Shown: one piece after another, positions 62,611-64,000 of the stretch
Layout: each line of letters starts with the position of its first letter
How positions within the stretch are numbered: position 1 is the first letter of the stretch
Assembly: GCA_020809705.1 (NCBI GenBank)
Contig: CP085825.1
Location: forward strand, 5,394,001 to 5,458,000
DNA length: 64,000 nucleotides
Reading direction: 5' to 3'
Origin: Calonectria ilicicola
Taxonomy: Eukaryota > Ascomycota > Sordariomycetes > Hypocreales > Nectriaceae
The notes under the pieces: model-generated
The model's input: only the letters and a program-made list of their open reading frames with translations
What the model was told of the DNA's origin: nothing
The model's database searches: none
Translations under genes and position numbers: made by a program

Positions 62611-63600
62611 TCATTTTGATTGTAACCTTCGTCGTAGGCGAGGTAGGAGGAACAAGTACCATAAGCGAATAACGAGGCGATGAACCACGCCCTTGGTCAA
62701 CATGGTGAGCCCGTGGCTGAAGAAGCTCTTGAGAAGCTCGCCTTGAATTCCTGCATATAAAGCTCGGATTCCTTCTTGTTTGATGATGCGCAAAATGAAG
62801 CCCATAATAGTCTGATGCAGCAAGCCGACGAATTTCTTGTGTAATGACCGAGGTTCCTGCTGTATATCTCGCCCTTTGCCCTTTTCTGACGTTACTTGAT
62901 TTACCGAGCAACTGGCCATCTGGAGCCGTGTTTTCCCTGTTTGGAGAGGGTATGTGATGGCTGTTGCAGAAGCCTTGCTCAATGCAGCAATCAGGAACGC
63001 AATCCATGCTACTGGTATGTCTTCGTCTTCCAGGGCAGGAATGATGCGCTCCGCCAGTCTCCGGTTGACAAAGAAAGTTATGCTAGGATTCATAGTAAGC
63101 AACAATGTAGCAGAGTAGCCAGACCACAGGCCAAGAAGACCGTTCTGCTTGTGGATTGCAGCCAGTAGCTCCCAGAACGACTGTTCTCCCGACAACATTT
63201 GTTTCTGTGTCACCACGTTGGATATAGGCGTGGTAAAGGCCCTGGCACATGCACCTGCAATAGCGCCTGTGGCTAGTTCTTCAAGAACCTTGGGCTTGCG
63301 GTGCCTTCGTCGACGTAGGTAGTTGTAGAACCCGAAAAACAGAAAACTGTCCACCATGGACTTTGCCACATCCTCTCCCAGTCCACTATATAGTGCTCGG
63401 ATTCCGCCTTCGCGCGAGGTAATGCCCCTAAAGGCAGCGATGACTCCGTCATAGTGGGCATTCGGATTCTCCAATTGCCGCTGCACCTTGAGTCTTGTGT
63501 TGACCAAATCCAGAGGATACAACGTTGCTGTTGAGATAGCCGTCCCCACCGAACCAGAGACGGCGTGGCCAAGGGCAATCAAAGCCTGAGCCGGTGCCAT
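62611..63600 (-). CDS. SLC25-type carrier, peroxisomal-carrier-like
   Basis: Intronless frame of 329 residues from MAPAQALIALGHAVSGSVGT; an upstream in-frame ATG at 63,669 adds 23 residues without carrier character. Three repeats are visible. The signatures are PLDLVNTRLKVQ (residues about 28-39), the degenerate PISNVVTQKQM and PLQTGKTRLQM, with loops GIRALYSGLG, GLLGLWSGYS and GIRALYAGIQGE. The repeat-two signature lacks the usual acidic residue. General similarity, including MVDSFLFFGFYNYLR and TMNPSITFFVNRRL, is closest to the PMP47/SLC25A17 side of the family, so a peroxisomal nucleotide or cofactor carrier is possible, but the substrate cannot be read from sequence. It is distinct from ant1 at 17.8-19.0 kb in this window. 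Confidence 0.85.
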   Translation of the reverse strand: MAPAQALIALGHAVSGSVGTAISTATLYPLDLVNTRLKVQRQLENPNAHYDGVIAAFRGITSREGGIRALYSGLGEDVAKSMVDSFLFFGFYNYLRRRRHRKPKVLEELATGAIAGACARAFTTPISNVVTQKQMLSGEQSFWELLAAIHKQNGLLGLWSGYSATLLLTMNPSITFFVNRRLAERIIPALEDEDIPVAWIAFLIAALSKASATAITYPLQTGKTRLQMASCSVNQVTSEKGKGRDIQQEPRSLHKKFVGLLHQTIMGFILRIIKQEGIRALYAGIQGELLKSFFSHGLTMLTKGVVHRLVIRLWYLFLLPRLRRRLQSK

Positions 63601-64000
63601 GGCATTGAGGTTCTCGCTTCTTTGGGCTCCCTGGAGCCAGTTTGCAAGAGTTTGTAGAATCAACTTCAAGGCTGAGGGCGGGATTAAGGCTGTCGTGGTA
63701 ACCCCAGTCGCACGGCTACCGTGTAAGCCAAGGACGAACAGGGCATGGTACTATATTCACGACGTCATTCCCCATCCCAGTTGAGGGATAGCTTAACCGT
63801 GGTCCAACAGCAGCATGTGACAGCCAGGCCCTTGGTTTCGACATTTCTTCCGAGGTAACATTTGCCAACATGAAAGAAAAAATAAAATAAAAAAAAACAA
63901 TTAAAAAAAACATTAAATGGGCTACTTGATGCTGCCAAGCTGAGTTAAAACTATGCAAAAATTGCTAAGCACCACATAACAACTTTCCCAAATATGATGA
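63601..64000. other. Upstream region at the right window edge
   Basis: 400 bp after the carrier start, with A-runs near 63,870-63,910. No gene is supported before the window ends. Confidence 0.5.

Overview
This is a nuclear fragment of a filamentous ascomycete (Pezizomycotina). The gene set (PalB-type calpain, DUF2985 protein, FHA-forkhead factor, PhoA/Pho85 kinase) and the many 45-90 bp GT-AG introns with CTAAC-like branch points support this; Eurotiomycetes is my guess, with low confidence. Two compartments meet near position 9,560. The left compartment (1-9,560) is extremely AT-rich. It reads as transposons destroyed by repeat-induced point mutation (RIP): surviving C residues are mostly followed by T or C, so CpA and CpG appear depleted. 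It holds a plus-strand Copia relic (1-2,150), an 86-unit AAT microsatellite, a complete minus-strand Copia skeleton with two 147 bp LTRs (2,500-7,750) and a relic that reads like a PIF1/Helitron-type helicase (about 7,960-8,480). A G-run tract marks the edge.

The right compartment (9,998-63,600) is ordinary gene-rich DNA with 21 genes that I could model. Splice sites were chosen so that each reading frame closes. In order: tfc4 (TFIIIC), vts1 (SAM-domain RNA binding), rpl29, ant1 (peroxisomal carrier), palB (pH-signalling calpain), a C2H2 zinc-finger factor, a 5.5 kb region without a recognisable gene, a DUF2985 membrane protein, moh1 (Yippee), an SLC35F6-like transporter, a ferric reductase, a conserved unknown protein, clu1/tif31, fkh2, pap1, dml1, a peroxiredoxin-like protein, a septin-like GTPase with a C-terminal membrane segment, pho85/phoA, taz1, a NOSIP-type RING protein and a second SLC25 carrier.

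Most genes are conserved housekeeping genes for transcription, RNA processing, translation, mitochondrial and peroxisomal function and nutrient or pH signalling. I see no biosynthetic cluster, phage, CRISPR or defence system. From 37.9 kb to the right end, eleven consecutive genes alternate strand perfectly, giving a chain of divergent promoters and convergent terminators. The points most worth a second look are the LTRs that escaped RIP inside a saturated element, the helicase fossil, the membrane-anchored septin-like protein, the unknown 787-residue protein, the gene-poor 5.5 kb, and the disturbed 5' end of the DUF2985 gene.
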